A DNA stretch of 11,073 bases from Gloeopeniophorella convolvens (lineage: Eukaryota; Basidiomycota; Agaricomycetes; Russulales). Of this stretch, positions 1 through 10,690 are shown piece after piece (the stretch's first letter is position 1; each line of letters begins with the position of its first letter). The notes below the pieces were generated by a model that was given only the letters and a program-made list of their open reading frames with translations, was not told the DNA's origin and did no database searches. The translations under genes and the position numbers were made by a program. The stretch covers positions 1-11,073 of the forward strand of contig WTXD01000369.1 in assembly GCA_022496205.1 (NCBI GenBank), written 5' to 3'.

Positions 1-285
1 TTGGTGCAGCTCAACTGCGTTGTCTCACGTGATCTCACCATTCGGACCCTCCGCCGAGCTCAGCCTGCTGTTTCCCGAACTCACATGGCTCATAATGTCG
101 CCAGCATCGACCATCAAACTTCAATTCTTGGAAAGAGAGTTTCTTCCCGCTTTACGAGCCGCAAAATGCTCGGCCGACCTCTAAAGCGATTCTCGCTTCG
201 CTCGTCGCATGATGCCTTCGGAGAAGGTACTGTAGCTGCTCTGCAAGACGTTGTCACGGAATGCGTAGAGATAGTGGACAGGTAG
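1..285 (+). CDS. Partial C-terminal end of a probable F-box/LRR-like protein, frame broken
   Basis: This entry is a tentative reading and its start lies outside the window. Frame 2 (positions 2-181) is open and protein-like, with FLPALRAAKC near its end, and stops at TAA 182-184. Frame 1 then continues with LKRFSLRSSHDAFGEGTVAA and closes at TAG 283-285. Joined, the two halves resemble the tails of basidiomycete F-box/LRR proteins, where a FLPALR-like segment is followed by a strand and a final acidic helix; this is from family memory, not a search. The join needs a one-base shift at about 176-184, consistent with one lost base. That could mean a pseudogene or a sequencing error. Alternatively, only one of the two frames is coding. 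No F-box is visible because the N-terminus is outside the window. Confidence 0.35.
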   Translation: MVQLNCVVSRDLTIRTLRRAQPAVSRTHMAHNVASIDHQTSILGKRVSSRFTSRKMLGRPLKRFSLRSSHDAFGEGTVAALQDVVTECVEIVDR

Positions 286-700
286 CCCTAATAGTCACTA
301 TGAGGCTCACCGTGTAGGACCACAGATCTGCCTGTCTAGTGACAATGTGCCAGACAGCCGAGACGCGAGAGTACGCAGACACGATTCATTGAATATCTCC
401 CTGTAATCTACGAAAATTCTACATCTCGAAAAATCAGCTTATGCCCGTTCTTTCGCCTTCCTTAAGACGATGATGTAGAGTACACCGATTTCGTCATACT
501 GTGTGTGCTGCTACTGCAGAATCGTGCACCGACCGGACCTGACCGGACCGTCGAAGACAGGACGCGGCTCGGGACGCGGTTATCCGGCTACTTACGTATA
601 CGCTCGAATGGCTCCGTCCGACGTCGTCACTCGTGTGGCCACCCGCGGCCCACACAAAACCGATATTTGACACTGCGTGCACTGGCGATGCACCCTTCCA
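286..700. other. Gene-free stretch and upstream region of U6 copy 1
   Basis: I see no coding region here. Its right end is the presumed Pol III promoter of U6 copy 1. The only candidate element is the AT-rich GATATTTG at 662-669, about 32-39 bases before the start of conserved U6 sequence, where a TATA-like element would be expected. It shows no clear similarity to the upstream region of U6 copy 2. Confidence 0.5.
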
Positions 701-728
701 ATTGCTCCACTTCGGGGATGCATACGAA

Positions 729-759
<31 letters not shown>

Positions 760-825
760 GGCCCCTGCACAAGGATGACACGCTGTTTCAGAGTGGTAGA
801 CCTACGGGTCTCAATATTTATTTTT
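701..825 (+). ncRNA. U6: U6 spliceosomal snRNA, copy 1
   Basis: U6 is the catalytic core RNA of the spliceosome and is made by RNA polymerase III. The diagnostic parts are present in order: a 5' stem-loop (706-718, UUCG loop at 711-714), the ACAGAGA box that pairs with the 5' splice site (743-749), the AGC catalytic triad (755-757), and the CCCCTGCACAAGGATGACAC region that pairs with U4 or folds into the internal stem-loop (762-781). No intron interrupts it, unlike the U6 genes of some other fungi. A 3' hairpin follows (AGACC 798-802, loop TACG 803-806, GGTCT 807-811), then a T5 Pol III terminator (821-825). Compared with copy 2 there is an extra A at 709, which bulges from the 5' stem, and a C instead of T at 805 in the 3' loop. 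Similarity to copy 2 starts at 701, so the transcript probably starts at about 701-704. Confidence 0.95.
821..825 (+). terminator. U6: T5 Pol III terminator of U6 copy 1
   Basis: A run of five T residues directly follows the conserved U6 3' tail, as expected for RNA polymerase III termination. Copy 2 has only four T residues at the same place. Confidence 0.75.
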
Positions 826-1292
826 ATTGCCCGACTCTTCGTTCTGGCCGCCAACCACGCTAGCGACCTGAGCAGCGCAGCGGTTCGCCCGTCATTTCCA
901 CCCTCTTCCACCCTGGTGAGGGTAAGGTCCGACCACGCGTAATCATCAACTACGAGCAAAAAAGATCTCTGTATTATATGTCCAACAATGCACGGATATA
1001 TCAGTGATGATTTCTGTCTCAAACGCGAGAATGTGCAGCTTCCTCGGCAGATTCCATTCTCCTTAGCGTGCTATTACTTCCTTCCGGTGAGTCCCATTTC
1101 GCAGCGTCAAAGGTGCACCACATGACATGACGCACCTCAAATACCAACAGCGCGCCTCCACAGACAGCAATCCGCAGCTGGGCCGCTTCAACCGCCCGCA
1201 GGGCTGCGGGAGCTTCTCCGGCGGCAGCGATGTACCCTCACAGCAGCCCGCGTGCACCAGCCCCGCACGCTGCAAGCACACATCCGGAGCTC
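826..1292. other. Region after U6 copy 1 and possible decayed tail of the F-box gene
   Basis: Positions 826-1040 hold no gene I can see. A weak B-box-like GGTTCGCCC (882-890) lies about 57 bases after U6 copy 1, but it departs from the GGTTCGANTCC consensus. From about 1040 to 1230 the minus strand has a protein-like frame containing EAAQLRIAVCGGALLVFEV and then a WDSPEG motif. It lies in the same frame as an open stretch further upstream (about 1238-1730), separated from it by one TGA at about 1238. It may be the decayed C-terminus of the neighbouring F-box gene; I cannot establish this without a homologue. Confidence 0.3.
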
Positions 1293-2677
1293 CTAAGGAA
1301 CCTGCGTGGCACAGGCGAGTAGCCCTCGCTGCGTACGCGAGCGAGCGGCCGAGGACTGGCTCGTGCCGCACCGTCGCGCGGCGGAGCCGCGGCAGCGCAC
1401 ACCCTGCGCGCGTGAGAGCACTGATCGGACGAGTAGTTCCTGCACTGTATCGCGCCCTGTCGCAGCCGCAACTGCCTCGACCTGGATGCCGAATAGACGC
1501 GTGGCGGGGTCAGCGTGAAAGTGCCCGAGCGGCGGTGCGCCGCCTCGCGCGGTAATGTCTGGGAAGAAGCGGAGCGTGTGGATCTTTGAGAGTGCGTCCG
1601 TGACGGAGAGAACATAGCTGCGCACGACGGGCGGGGCACCCAGGGGGTTGCTCCTGATTGAGTGGGTGGCCCGGGAACTGGTGGATGTCCAACGTATCTC
1701 CCCGGGGCTCTCGCAAGACAGAGCTGGGACAACGAAGTGGTGGTCGTCGATGAAGGAGAATATGGCGTCGTCGATATTTTCTAACTTCATGGCTATGTAG
1801 TGTTTCTGCGTTCTGAGCGGAGCATAGCTTAAGGAGCATGGTACGGCGTACCATGTTGACAAGGCGCTCTCCTGTCTTCCAGTTCCAGATGGCCAAGCGA
1901 TCGTCCAGCCTATCGCCGTTCCAGGTCATCAGACCCAGATAGTCTCCGCAAACATCTTGCTTGCTGTTCCCACCAGACGCGTTTGAGATTCTTCTAGGCG
2001 AAGGATGGCTTTGTTAACAGAGAGAGGATGGGGATAGCCTGTAGCGAGAGAGCGTAACAGTATGCTATATATTCAGCTCCGTTAATAGACGCATCACTTG
2101 TAGGCTGGCGCAGAAGGACGGACCTCCTGGTATCGTGCTGAGGCACGACAGCCAACAGGTCTTGCGCGGCATCGAGCATAAAGTGTGCCACGAAGAAGTC
2201 TAGCTCTATTACCCAATGCTGTGCCGTAATTCCACGCAGTGCCGACGGGATGCGCTGCACAGCGAACGACTTGATCCTGCCCATCCCGAGGATAGGCAGC
2301 ACGAGCATTCCTCCAGAGACATAGGGGACTTCGTGCGGATAAGGGAGGTCCATAGTGACGTGTTCCGTCCACTCAGCCATGCGCCATGCCTCAGAGTACA
2401 TCTTCAATAGTTCATACCGAGCTGCGACAGTGATCGAACTTGGCCGGCCATTGCATAGTCCACGCGCAGCGAGAGCGAGCACATATCGCAGAGACACAGA
2501 ATTCTCGACTATAGCAACTAATCTTTTGCACGTCTGTCAACGGCATCAGCCGGCGGCGATTACAGCAACGATCGAACGGACCAACTTGAAGTGTAAGAGG
2601 GACTTCATGTCGAGCAGGCCTGCAATGGCGAGGAGGATCTCCGTAGGGAGACGAAAAAGGTGTGGACTGTGCGTCAT
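1293..2677 (-). CDS. F-box domain protein of a basidiomycete family, probably frameshifted
   Basis: F-box proteins recruit substrates to SCF ubiquitin ligases through Skp1. The best start is ATG at 2677 (A at -3). Exon 1 (2677-2582) encodes the first half of the F-box, including LPTEILLAIAGLLDMKSLL. Intron 1 (2581-2534, 48 bp) ends in GACAG. Exon 2 (2533-2098) continues with TCKRL and then a long region with motifs I associate with mushroom F-box proteins (GRPSSITVAARYELL, EAWR, DAAQDLL). Intron 2 is 2097-2039 (59 bp). Exon 3 (2038-1852) contains HPLSVNKAILRL and, in another frame, GDYLGLMTWNGD and LAIWNWKTGERL. Intron 3 is 1851-1806 (46 bp). The last exon contains FIDDHHFVVPAL, VVRSYVL and GGAPPLGHFHADP. 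A frame change near 1943-1955 has no good splice explanation: the only fit is a 59-bp intron with a poor GTTAAC donor. Two more likely compensating shifts lie at homopolymers near 1700-1707 and 1639-1647. The gene may be a pseudogene, or the sequence may contain indel errors. The C-terminal end is uncertain. Confidence 0.68.
1837..1855. repeat. Perfect hairpin (8-bp arms, 3-base loop) over a splice donor
   Basis: CATGGTAC (1837-1844) and GTACCATG (1848-1855) are exact reverse complements separated by GGC. On the minus-strand transcript the stem covers the predicted exon 3/intron 3 junction of the F-box gene: the donor GTACGC starts at 1851. A second GTAC lies in the other arm, so an alternative donor is also present. 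Confidence 0.75.
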
Positions 2678-3819
2678 TGTGGGTGCGAGTGGTGGGCTGT
2701 GTGTCCCAAGCTTCAGTGGTGACAGACTTTATGCTTTATGTATTGACCGCGTGATGCCACGGCCACTGGCCGGTACATCGCATGCATTACAAGGAGGACT
2801 GCTGAGAGAGTCTGCGGAGCGTAGAAACTTAGGCTCCTAGCTTCGAAACGAACACTAATCCGTCCGTACTTCCAGTAGTATCGGGGCGCTGCACACCAGG
2901 GTCCAGGGAGCAAGGGCTCGGCCCAGCGACCTTGCAGAAAGTGGGCACAACGGAGAGGGCAGCCTTCTGAAGGGAAGCGGAGGTGGGAGAGAACCCGAGC
3001 CAGCGCAGCTACGATCCACATCAAGGAACCGAGCTGCTTTGGTTGGAGGCGCAGCCAAAGACCCAGATTTAGGTGATCATCTCGTGATGTCCCCAAATTG
3101 CGCTGGAGCGGACAAGGTTGAGCGTGCGGACAGGTAGGGGCGTTAGAGGATGGAAAGCTCCTCTGTACTGCTCGCCAGCGTTCAATCAAACGCCGAACGA
3201 GGTCGGAAGCCAACTTCGGTGACGCTAGGATCAACACAGCTGGAGCGGCCCTCTCAGCTCGCGGAGTAAAGCGGATTACGTCATGACTTCTCAGGCCCTC
3301 AACTCAAGCTCAAGGCCTCATGTCGACCTGTGTCGACCCCGGTGGCACTGTTTGTGTGCGCGCTCCGATGCATATTTGGCCCTGTCTTTTCAATCATACC
3401 GAGAGCCCGCACGCTAGACGCGCCGGAAACCGGGAAGTGAGAAGGCTTTCGGGAAGAACGCTATCACTTGGAGGCCCAAGGGCGGTGGCTCATCTTCGCA
3501 AATGGGAACCTGGGAACTGAAGTCTAAATACACCTCTGGCAAGCACACCGCTCTAGTCTCCGTTGCTGACCCCGGAAGACAGTCGTTCCGCGATGGATAA
3601 GACACTACCCTAGGAGCCATGTCCGTGGTCAATTCAGCTTGTCCATTGCACGTACAAGAAACACGCAGACGGTCTTAGAGCCTATGCAAGCGGGGAACGG
3701 TGTGGTTGAGCAATTATGGCATGGGACAGACAGCACATGGACACGGACAACGCACGGGGCGTGATAAATAGTCAGAAAAAGGACGGATGTATAGGTAGGT
3801 TTGTAACACGCTAGCGCAT
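2678..3819. other. Gene-free stretch between the F-box gene and SEC4
   Basis: About 1.1 kb with open frames of up to about 174 codons (minus strand 3237-2713 and plus strand 2355-2840), none of which resembles a family I know or carries a start and splice pattern that stands out. The left part is the presumed F-box promoter. An exact CRE/ATF-type octamer TTACGTCA lies at 3276-3283. The right part contains the SEC4 3' UTR; I see no clear AATAAA just after the stop. Confidence 0.4.
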
Positions 3820-4727
<908 letters not shown>

Positions 4728-4875
4728 GACTGTATATCTCAGGGAGTCTCAGACGATTGAGAAATGTAAAGAAGTGACGAGAAGATGAAAGTGGGTGATA
4801 GGAAAAAGAGACAAGTGGTGGAGACGAGGAAACAGGCAAAGTGGACCGACTAGCACCGTCGCTATCAGGTGCTAC

Positions 4876-4898
4876 CACGTGTCCCTATAATTACGTCA
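4876..4898. promoter_or_regulatory. Adjacent E-box and CRE-like sites upstream of SEC4
   Basis: CACGTG (4876-4881) and TTACGTCA (4891-4898, reverse complement TGACGTAA) lie 150-170 bases upstream of the SEC4 start codon. These match bHLH and ATF/CREB-type bZIP binding consensus sites respectively. Between them and the ATG lies a CT-rich transcript-strand stretch (about 4735-4850). The role is inferred from position and motif only. Confidence 0.4.
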
Positions 4899-5386
4899 GC
4901 AAATCCCCATAGCACGGGCCTGAGATCGCCGCTAAAACTTGTTTCGTGGCAGTTGTGTGCTCGTTGGCCAGCCCAGACTCTGGAAAATGCAGAAAAAGAT
5001 TTGGTTACTTCTGGTACTACAACCCAGCTCCGTCTGAAGTGGCCCGCCTCAGAAAGATCGGCGCATAAACTAAGCATGTAGTTGGCCCTAGCTAGAGGGC
5101 TGCCGAAGGCACCGCTAATACACAAATAACTAATAATAGAGGACAGCGATTATGTGTCCAGGCAGTCCAACTTTGATGCAGATGTTCTGAGGTGGGATAA
5201 AAGACAGTGTGCTAGAAGGAGGAAGACTCCAATGTTCTCTTAGGTTAAAAAGTCGTGGAAGACTCTTAGTAATTGCGGTTGCCCAGACCAAGCTCAGTAT
5301 TGCATGGACGTAGGTCGCATACAGATAACCCTGAGTATGCGACACCAGCATAAGAAACAAGTGGCAAGGTCGCATAATTGAGGCGC
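4899..5386. other. Gene-free stretch between the SEC4 promoter and U6 copy 2
   Basis: No supported gene. Short open frames of 60-90 codons exist on both strands without family resemblance. The right end contains a 9-bp inverted repeat and repeated GTCGCATA octamers, described separately. Confidence 0.4.
5314..5343. repeat. 9-bp inverted repeat with 12-base loop after U6 copy 2
   Basis: GTCGCATAC (5314-5322) and GTATGCGAC (5335-5343) are exact reverse complements. The repeat lies 44 bases beyond the 3' end of U6 copy 2. The octamer GTCGCATA occurs again at 5369-5376 and, upstream of the U6 gene, at 5731-5738. Confidence 0.75.
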
Positions 5387-5451
5387 AAAATAAATATTGA
5401 GACCCATAGGTCTACCACTCTGAAACAGCGTGTCATCCTTGTGCAGGGGCC

Positions 5452-5482
<31 letters not shown>

Positions 5483-5509
5483 TTCGTATGCATCCCCGAA
5501 GGGAGCAAT
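5387..5509 (-). ncRNA. U6: U6 spliceosomal snRNA, copy 2
   Basis: This is a second U6 gene, in opposite orientation to copy 1. It matches copy 1 across about 123 bases with one substitution and one missing base. The ACAGAGA box is at 5468-5462 and the AGC triad at 5456-5454. The 5' stem (5504-5493) is the canonical perfect form, TCCC-TTCG-GGGA, without the bulged A of copy 1. The 3' hairpin has the loop TATG. The terminator is only four T residues (A4 at 5387-5390 on the plus strand) followed by GCGC, and I see no later T4 run close downstream. AT-rich AATTATGATTT lies about 33-43 bases upstream, where a TATA-like element would sit. Because its core is intact and its 5' stem canonical, this copy looks functional, although weak termination is possible. 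Confidence 0.96.
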
Positions 5510-5806
5510 CTTAAGTGAGATGGCCCGCGTACGGTGTGAAGAAATCATAATTTTGTTTGGGGCGCGGGTGCAAGCACAGGTGTGCCGAGAAGCACACGAA
5601 GCGGCGCAGTCCTACTGATGAATCAGGCACGGCAAACTTTGATGTATTCATTCAAGCGGCACGAAGCAGGGACTGAAGGAACATAGGGAACACACGAGAT
5701 ACAGCCTCGCATTTGACGTATAGAAAGGCTGTCGCATAGGGGTTACATTTTTCGGAGTTCCAGACAGCGGCCACGCACTATCGTAAAATTCACTGAGGAA
5801 CGGAGC
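5510..5806. other. Spacer between U6 copy 2 and the zinc-cluster gene
   Basis: Presumed U6 promoter and 3' UTR of the zinc-cluster gene. On the minus strand a pyrimidine-rich acceptor-like TCCTTCAG ends at 5673. If it joins a GTAGGC donor that overlaps the zinc-cluster stop codon, the protein would end with about eight other residues (SCFVPLE). I see no other gene. Confidence 0.35.
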
Positions 5807-6632
5807 CTACCCAGATGGCAGAAGCTCTCGTTGCAGCAGCATCCGGGAAGGACCGATGGCATCTCCTTCATTATACTCATATGACGGGACATAGGAACCG
5901 GAGAAGTGAGTGCGGTGCACGTCGGAAAAGGACGGCGATGCAACTCCAGCGAAGTTGGGGTGCCCGTATTGCGGGAATTGAACGAAAGGATCCACGTTGG
6001 AGTAATGGGCTGGGAGGTATGTGTGCGATGGATGAGCACTCAGCGCAACGGAATTCAGTCCTTGAAGCAACTCCCCGTCTATACATTGCACGCGCCGAAA
6101 CCACCTCAGCGTTGATCGATTCGACGGACTTGAGAGGACGCACCGTCTCCACCAGTCATCTGCTCCGGGGTGGATTCGGGAAGAGATCCGCCAGACTTGA
6201 TGTAAATTCACCTATTGGAAAGCGTATCGTCCAAGCTATCCATGGTGAAGCCAGGGATGTGTTGCTTCAGGAGAGCTTCGCACTGGGCTAGCCGATGCTC
6301 CAGGTGCTTAATGTGACCGCGAGGCGTGAAAGTTCGATAGTTCTTATCCTCTTGTACACAATCTGCATTTGCTGTCGCACATACGGTGCATCGTGGGAGC
6401 CCTGGGTCGCACTGAAGGCTATCATCAGCACTTGATCGTTGTAGATCTGCACAGAGGGCCCGCGCCGCGCGATGGATGACATTGGCAAACGCCGACGGCA
6501 ACGACCGACGGCGACCGCCGGCACAACTGAAAGGCCTGGATCTGGGCTTGAACTCACCTTCATCTTCTTCCTCCTGCAACGAATGCAAGCGTCGTACAGG
6601 CGACGCTGGCCAGTTGTCTTTCCGCTGGGCAT
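5807..6632 (-). CDS. Short Zn2Cys6 (zinc-cluster) transcription-factor-like protein
   Basis: Zn2Cys6 proteins are fungal DNA-binding regulators acting in the nucleus. Exon 1 (6632-6558) ends RCRRKKMK at a GTGAGT donor; intron 1 (6557-6412, 146 bp) ends in TTCAG; exon 2 is 6411-6212; exon 3 most likely starts at 6128 after an 83-bp intron and ends at TAG 5807. The model has 198 residues. Zinc-cluster cysteines 16, 19, 26, 33, 36 and 43 fit C-x2-C-x6-C-x6-C-x2-C-x6-C. A linker and a predicted dimerisation coiled coil follow (about 57-76, IKHLEHRLAQCEALLKQ). The rest is Ser/Pro/Tyr/His-rich and probably disordered. An in-frame upstream ATG at 6740 also has A at -3 and would add 36 residues. The third exon's acceptor is uncertain: nearer AG sites either stop at once or give the same frame. 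The usual middle homology domain is absent, so the protein is short for its family (often 500-900 residues): a small family member, a truncated gene, or an incomplete model. Confidence 0.82.
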
Positions 6633-6740
6633 CTTTCCTGCGTCTTTCCTATGCTGCGTCTTAAGTTGTCCCTCAGAAAAGGACCCGTCCGTATGCTGGA
6701 GCTCTCCCCGGGCCGGGCTTGCGCGTATCTTCCGCTCCAT

Positions 6741-7906
6741 TGTCCGGTTCTATACGGCTCTTCGCGCTATTGAGCTACGTATATGAGGCGGAAGATGGGG
6801 AATTATACGCCCTGTGTTATCTTGATGGCTAGTTTTTTTCGCTCTGCCTAATCGAGTTGCCGTTGTCCCACGCTCTCTATGTCTCATGGGATGACGCCTG
6901 TAGATTGTCCTCGTCAATGTGAAGTCGACATCGTAGGTCGACATTACTGTCACTCGGCGGCTCAAAAATCTTAACGGTCCCATGGGCTTGGCAACCCCCT
7001 CGACGACGTTCTCGCAAGTACAAATGCATTTGTAAGGAGCTCCTTGTACTTAGTCGGTTGTTCACCACCCCAGATCTTACCTCGAATGAGTCCTCCTGGC
7101 CACCCTTGATTAGCACGGAAATATGCGGGAAAATCTAGGACAGGGAAGTATTGAAACAAAGTCAGCGCGTGTAGAGGTGGTAATCGGCCGGTCACTGACG
7201 ATCTGGTAGCAGGCGCGAGAAAGATGTCGGCACCATGGCCGGAGAACTACGCCGTAGCTCTTCAACTCAGGACTCTCGGGGTACTGGGAACCGCGGTATG
7301 AACCGGGCAGTTAGTGACGAACCCGTGATTGGGCGTGATGTACGAAGACTACCGAGCCAACACCCCAGACCCCAGGATAAGCAAATTCGCGCCCGAGTCA
7401 TCACATGCGCGACGAATCGTACCCCGTGCGTGCCGCAGGCACCGCTTCTCGGTCGGGCAGGTCACCGGTTATATCTTTCCAGCGAATACGGGCCTTCACC
7501 GGGTGTTGAATCGTCTGAAAACTCAGGCAGTGACGGTCGTTCTGGTGGATAAGTATCGACCAGGCGGACTAGATACGGCATTGTCTCCATCGGTTTCCTT
7601 TAGACTAGCACACCACCCCTCGTCCTTCAGTGCTACCTCTATCCCGAAGACCGCAATGCAGGAACTGTAATTGTTGTAGAGTCGGAATTTTGTCGATCCT
7701 TACTCTGTACAACTCGAGTGTCATCTCTGGGAATTTTTCGGAAAGCTTTCCCCGATGCACGCATCATTCGTATTACTCCTCCGGAAAACTTACATCCTCA
7801 AACACCATTCTACGTCACAACGTCTGGTTGCTTTACCCACAACATGACCGACTTTTCTCCGGACATAGGGAGGCCAGTAGCGTGTACAGAAAGCTCGATC
7901 GCAACA
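6741..7906. other. Gene-poor stretch between the zinc-cluster gene and the xylanase
   Basis: No named gene. On the minus strand an open stretch at 7195-7081 (FQYFPVLDFPAYFRANQGW near its end) runs into a consensus donor GAG|GTAAGA at 7080, and further protein-like stretches lie at 7080-6877. I do not recognise them. On the plus strand, ATG at 7235 has a strong context (CACCATGGCC) and opens a 105-codon frame without family resemblance; an overlapping ATG at 7224 opens a 25-codon frame (MSAPWPENYAVALQLRTLGV). The 16-bp palindrome at 7019-7034 lies here. The right end is the presumed 3' UTR of the xylanase gene. Confidence 0.35.
7019..7034. repeat. 16-bp perfect palindrome
   Basis: TACAAATGCATTTGTA reads the same on both strands, centred on ATGCAT. 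It lies about 280-400 bases upstream of the two possible starts of the zinc-cluster gene. It has no CGG half-sites, so it is not an obvious zinc-cluster target. Confidence 0.7.
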
Positions 7907-10299
<2,393 letters not shown>

Positions 10300-10307
10300 T
10301 ATAAAAG
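10300..10307 (+). promoter_or_regulatory. TATA-like box of an unidentified plus-strand unit
   Basis: TATAAAAG follows a pyrimidine-rich stretch, an arrangement typical of a fungal Pol II promoter. The first good ATG downstream is at 10360 (A at -3). The gene it might serve is not recognised. Confidence 0.35.
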
Positions 10308-10359
10308 CCCTGGTTGCTTCGTCGCTCAGATACAGAATTGGTAATACAGCCCCATTACG

Positions 10360-10622
10360 ATGAGTCCTCCCCGCGATGCTGTGTTGTCGCGACCAGACGA
10401 CCGAACTCAGTCTTCCGTGGTTGTAATGGACGCACCTGCCTATATCTCGTGTACTGCTTTATTTTGAAAGATACGCCTTGCGTGCGCGTGCAGCACGACA
10501 TTGGGATCGCACGTGCACTGCTTGCACGTTCTCAGGTTCACTTGCGCGAATCACCCATTTTCCGGTCTTCTACAATATCGTACAACGGCTTCAAGCCGCT
10601 CGACTCGGTATCCATTGTGTAG
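10360..10622 (+). CDS. Candidate small unrecognised protein, possibly spliced
   Basis: ATG at 10360, 60 bases after a TATA-like box, opens a 35-codon frame ending in TGA at 10465-10467. If the GTAATG at 10423 is a donor and the CAG at 10491-10493 an acceptor (71-bp intron without a clear branch site), exon 10494-10622 would give a 63-residue product ending DSVSIV. I recognise no domain, signal peptide or membrane segment. A protein-like minus-strand frame covers part of the same DNA (10690-10538), so the strand itself is in doubt. Confidence 0.15.
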
Positions 10623-10690
10623 GAGGGTGGGTCTGCGTCGTCATATATATCAAGTGATGAGAGAAGCTTGATATGACTGGGGAGGGTGTA
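10538..10690 (-). other. Unrecognised protein-like open stretch on the minus strand
   Basis: A 50-codon open stretch contains SLDIYDDADPPSYTMDTES and ends in TGA at 10538. Directly upstream in the same frame, after one TAG (10693-10691), an ATG-led stretch (MSDAVLSPVASLFPIL) lies open, and a further open stretch follows beyond another TAG near 10780. The composition is protein-like, but Pro/Ser-rich frames also arise by chance in pyrimidine-rich DNA. It could be a terminal exon or a decayed gene. No family is recognised, and the rest of 10700-11073 holds nothing I can support. Confidence 0.2.
10647..10674. repeat. 8-bp inverted repeat with 12-base loop
   Basis: ATATCAAG (10647-10654) and CTTGATAT (10667-10674) are exact reverse complements. 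Its role is unknown, and a repeat of this size can occur by chance. Confidence 0.5.

Noticed and set aside
494..863. Open frames of 76-95 codons on both strands across U6 copy 1, and similar ones across U6 copy 2
   Set aside because: They translate U6 RNA and its promoter. The near-identical peptide seen at both places is explained by the duplicated RNA gene.
882..890. B-box-like GGTTCGCCC downstream of U6 copy 1
   Set aside because: It deviates from the consensus and has no counterpart after U6 copy 2.
1127..1732. Overlapping open frames of 140-190 codons on both strands
   Set aside because: The region is GC-rich, so stop codons are scarce. Only the minus-strand frames with F-box family motifs are supported.
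2355..3237. Open frames of 161 and 174 codons on opposite strands
   Set aside because: They show no domain, signal peptide, splice pattern or family resemblance. One overlaps the F-box coding exons in antisense.
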